The notes under the pieces were generated by a model. The model searched no databases and was not told where the DNA came from. It saw only the letters and a program-made list of their open reading frames with translations. A stretch of 64,000 nt of DNA. It comes from Actinomycetota bacterium. GTDB lineage: Bacteria; Actinomycetota; Actinomycetes; Actinomycetales; Dermatophilaceae. Made by a program: the position numbers and the translations under genes. Location of the stretch: assembly GCA_020161815.1 (NCBI GenBank), contig JAIUOP010000006.1:62001-126000 (forward strand). The letters run 5' to 3'. Shown here one piece after another: positions 61,605 to 64,000 of the stretch (the stretch's first letter is position 1; each line of letters opens with the position of its first letter).

Positions 61605-62627
61605 ATGAGCTGGGGGCGAGCGTGGGACCGGTGGACCGGCGGGCCCCGGCGCCGACAGCGAAAAATGCTCCGGAGGCTCGAGGAGCTGGACCGTCTGGAC
61701 GCGGAGGCCGGTGGCCCAGGCCGAGGTGGGCTGCCGGGGATGCATCAGGCCGAGGGCCCACGCATCGGGCCGAGTGGTTGGAGATCCGCAGACCTGTCGT
61801 CAGCGCACCTGAGCGCACGCCGCACCCCGAGGCGTCGACCTCGATCTGGTGCACTCGTGACCGTACTTGTCGTCGTTGCGGTGACCGCGGGACTGCTGAT
61901 GATCCGGGACCGAGTCGCCATGGGTCTGGACGGGGTCCGTGCCAAAGCGTTGACCGGCCAGGAGGATCGTCCACGCGCAGCCGCGGGATCGGCTGGTCGG
62001 CTGATCCCCGCGCCGACGGCCCCCGGCGGAACAGGAGGCTTCGCCTTCATCGCCGAGAACCCGCTGGGACCTGCGGCGTACGACCCGTGCCGTCCCTTGG
62101 CCGTCGTCGTCAACAATGAGGTGGTCGTCCCTGGTGCCGACGCGCTGATTGGCGACGCGCTGGCCCTTGTGCAGGAGGCGAGCGGACTGCAACTGGTCTA
62201 CGAGGGCGCCACGGATGAGCTGGCGAACCCCGAACGTCGGACCATGGACGCAGCTCGATACGGCGAGCGATGGTCGCCCGTCCTAATTGCCTGGACCACT
62301 CCCGAGCGGGACGCAGAGCTCGCGGGCGAGGTCGCAGGCGTCGCCGGCAGCGCTCACCTTGTCGAATCGACGGGACGGCTGACCAATGTCACCGGCGCCG
62401 TGCACCTGGACGCGCCCACGTTTGCCCAGATCCTTCAACAGCCCAATGGGCGGCCTCACGCGGTCGCGATCGTCATGCATGAGCTGGCCCATGTGTTGGG
62501 ACTGGGCCACGTGGACTCCAGCGATGAACTGATGGCGCCGAGCAACAGCGGACAAGTGGCCTTCGGTGATGGCGACCGACGCGGCTTGGCCCTGCTCGCG
62601 GACCGTCCCTGCGCGGTCGGGCTCTGA
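61605..62627 (+). CDS. Membrane-anchored matrixin-like zinc metalloprotease
   Basis: A 340-residue protein. Basic helical N-terminus (RRRQRKMLRRLEELDRLDAE), one TM (LVTVLVVVAVTAGLLMI), then an extracytoplasmic domain. The active site HELAHVLGLGHVDSSDELM (near residue 290) has the HExxHxxGxxH zinc site and the Met-turn of metzincins. Codon use is less G/C-biased than in neighbours (for example cctaattgcc near 62281). ATG 61605 is chosen; ATG 61569 is in frame but lacks support. It probably cleaves surface or secreted proteins. Its TGA abuts the stop of the convergent gene. Confidence 0.75.
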   Translation: MSWGRAWDRWTGGPRRRQRKMLRRLEELDRLDAEAGGPGRGGLPGMHQAEGPRIGPSGWRSADLSSAHLSARRTPRRRPRSGALVTVLVVVAVTAGLLMIRDRVAMGLDGVRAKALTGQEDRPRAAAGSAGRLIPAPTAPGGTGGFAFIAENPLGPAAYDPCRPLAVVVNNEVVVPGADALIGDALALVQEASGLQLVYEGATDELANPERRTMDAARYGERWSPVLIAWTTPERDAELAGEVAGVAGSAHLVESTGRLTNVTGAVHLDAPTFAQILQQPNGRPHAVAIVMHELAHVLGLGHVDSSDELMAPSNSGQVAFGDGDRRGLALLADRPCAVGL

Positions 62628-63911
62628 TCAACTCGGCGAGTTGAGGACGCGCACGGTCGGAGCGATGCGGCCTTCGTGGCCCGCCTGCCCCATGGCACGC
62701 GCGACGCGGTCGCGCAAGGTCCATGGGTCGATGGTGTTGATGTGGATCTTGGTGCCGCCCTCGAAGCCGGCGAGGGTGTTGATCCGCCACTTCACGACGG
62801 CCCGCAGCGGGATCCGCCCCTGTTCCTGGGGCGGGCGGTAGTGCCACTCCTCATTCGTCGGCACGCCCGACCCGGTCGCGGCGTGGACGGCGTGGAGCAG
62901 GTCCGACCAGCTGGCGAGCTCGGTCGGCGTGAGCTCCCACGGGGTGGCCTCCATCCGGCGGGCCCAGACCTCGATGGAGGGGTAGAGGTGGCCGATCCCC
63001 ACGAAGGCGATGGCGTCGTCGGTCTCGGCGATGTGCAGGCGGTGCTCCTGCACGGGGTCGAGGATCGCGTGCTGGAAGAGGTCGGGATCCCGGGTCAGTC
63101 GGGCGATCTCCTCCTCGCGGCGCTGGCCGAGGGCGTCGACACCGACGACCTGCTTGTGGAGGTGGTCGAAGCTGGCACCGGCGGGGCTGCGCCAGTTCTG
63201 GAAGGCCGCGACGTTGCGGATCAGCGGGTTCATCTCGAACATCCACTCGATCGCACCGACGGTGAAGTCGATGTACTCACGGTGCTCGGACGGCGTCAGG
63301 GTGCACGAGGAGGCGAGCTGGTCCTGGCGCGTCGCCCCGTCCACGTAGTGGCGACGGGCGACGACGACATCGTGGAACCCGCCGAAGAAGCCGAGCTCGA
63401 CGAGCCGGTGCCGCTCGGGCGAGCCCACGGCATACGCGGGGTCCTGGTGACCGGAGCGGAGGGTGCGCAGGTGGGCCAGGTGGTCGCGACCGCCCGGTGT
63501 GGACGCGTAGTGGGCGTAGCGCGCGAGCGCGAGGTCACTGAACTCGAGGCCGTGGTTGAGCCGCCAGTAGTCGACCGAGACGATCTCGAAGAGGTTGGGG
63601 ATGAGGCGGAACTGCGCGACGGTGTCGTCGAGCTCCTCGGCGGTCAGGCCCATGAGGGTGTGCCAGCCGCCGTTCTCAGCGATGACGCGCGCCTTCTCCG
63701 GGGTGGTGTCGAGGTAGCGCTTCTCGCAGAAGGCGCAGTACCGCCCCTCGAGCGCGGGGTCGATCGGCTCGTCCGAGCCTGGCGGCGTCGGCAGCGGGCG
63801 GTCGGCGCGACCGGGCACGGTCCACACCTGGGTGCCCGTGAGCGGATTGACCTGCTTGACCGTGCCGTCGGGCAGGCGCAGGAGTGGCTCGTTCACCGAG
63901 GGATCGGGCAC
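62628..63911 (-). CDS. GalT/HIT-like DUF4921 family protein
   Basis: A 427-residue protein resembling galactose-1-phosphate uridylyltransferases. A metal-binding-like CAFCEKRYLDTTPEKARVIA segment lies near residue 60, NLFEIVSVDYWRLNHG in the middle, and NWRSPAGASFDHLHKQVVG has an H-L-H-K-Q in place of the GalT HPHGQ nucleophile motif. Reaction unknown; nucleotidyl transfer or hydrolysis is plausible. Two GTG codons are adjacent. 63911 is preferred because TAGGCT (63918-63923) then lies exactly 6 nt away; 63914 would leave 3 nt. Confidence 0.7.
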   Translation of the reverse strand: MPDPSVNEPLLRLPDGTVKQVNPLTGTQVWTVPGRADRPLPTPPGSDEPIDPALEGRYCAFCEKRYLDTTPEKARVIAENGGWHTLMGLTAEELDDTVAQFRLIPNLFEIVSVDYWRLNHGLEFSDLALARYAHYASTPGGRDHLAHLRTLRSGHQDPAYAVGSPERHRLVELGFFGGFHDVVVARRHYVDGATRQDQLASSCTLTPSEHREYIDFTVGAIEWMFEMNPLIRNVAAFQNWRSPAGASFDHLHKQVVGVDALGQRREEEIARLTRDPDLFQHAILDPVQEHRLHIAETDDAIAFVGIGHLYPSIEVWARRMEATPWELTPTELASWSDLLHAVHAATGSGVPTNEEWHYRPPQEQGRIPLRAVVKWRINTLAGFEGGTKIHINTIDPWTLRDRVARAMGQAGHEGRIAPTVRVLNSPS

Positions 63912-63917
63912 CACGCC

Positions 63918-63923
63918 AGCCTA
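63918..63923 (-). promoter_or_regulatory. -10 box for leaderless DUF4921 mRNA
   Basis: TAGGCT on the minus strand, 6 nt before the GTG at 63911. The remaining bases to 64000 show no gene. Confidence 0.45.
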
Positions 63924-64000
63924 ATGGGAATGCATCGTCGCGCACCGGCTCCGGTCGGGTGGGAGGGTGGGGGCCGAGCCATCGGTCGGTGAATACTTCG

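Overview
The window is chromosomal DNA of a very high-GC actinobacterium, most likely order Micrococcales and possibly Intrasporangiaceae-like. The order is supported by a mycobacterial-type FtsZ N-terminus, Wag31/DivIVA, SepF, an HrdB-type sigma factor, two SAM-IV riboswitches, a Ddn-type F420 oxidoreductase and a PAC2 protein. The family is inference. No rRNA, tRNA, CRISPR array or intact insertion sequence was seen.

Layout. 1-1943: accessory edge with a cut VapBC toxin-antitoxin pair, one redoxin gene and decayed gene remnants. 1944-5869: class II aldolase, a SatD/membrane protein pair, mtnA and an orphan membrane protein. 5906-11642: dnaE followed by an S9 oligopeptidase. 11793-33735: one block, all on the minus strand, holding the division and cell wall (dcw) cluster. 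In transcription order it is mraZ, rsmH, ftsL-like, ftsI, murE, murF, mraY, murD, ftsW, murG, murC, ftsQ, ftsZ, pgeF, yggS, sepF, yggT, divIVA, a DksA-like gene, lspA and rluD. Many junctions overlap by 4 nt or have gaps of 0-1 nt. 33995-38512: a divergent moxR/DUF58/transglutaminase operon. 38509-41001: principal sigma factor and a universal stress protein. 41102-46702: metX under a SAM-IV riboswitch, a DUF4192 gene, YkvA-like and EcsC-like genes, and a PolA-like polymerase. 46627-52994: PAC2 protein, HrpA helicase and a small WXG/T7SS-like pair. 53062-64000: metY under a second SAM-IV riboswitch, Gpr aldo-keto reductase, Ddn-like protein, rocD with two membrane proteins, nuclease, patatin, SprT, a matrixin-like metalloprotease and a GalT/HIT-like protein.

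How it works together. The central 22 kb builds peptidoglycan precursors (MurC-F, MraY, MurG), polymerises and crosslinks wall at the septum (FtsW, FtsI) and positions the machinery (FtsZ, SepF, FtsQ, DivIVA). metX and metY form the two-step O-acetylhomoserine route of methionine/homocysteine synthesis and share one type of SAM sensor although they lie 11 kb apart.

Most striking non-gene signals. (1) The octamer GTATGCCG/CGGCATAC occurs about 39 times where base composition predicts about 2. (2) At least a dozen start codons sit 6-8 nt behind a TANNNT-type -10 box, which suggests leaderless mRNAs. (3) MraZ-box-like 10-bp repeats face both the dcw cluster and the divergent moxR operon. (4) The sigma factor promoter -10 box lies in the U-tract of the upstream gene's terminator. 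(5) Two RNA-polymerase-binding proteins, the DksA-like protein and the sigma factor, both carry long histone-H1-like Lys/Ala tails.
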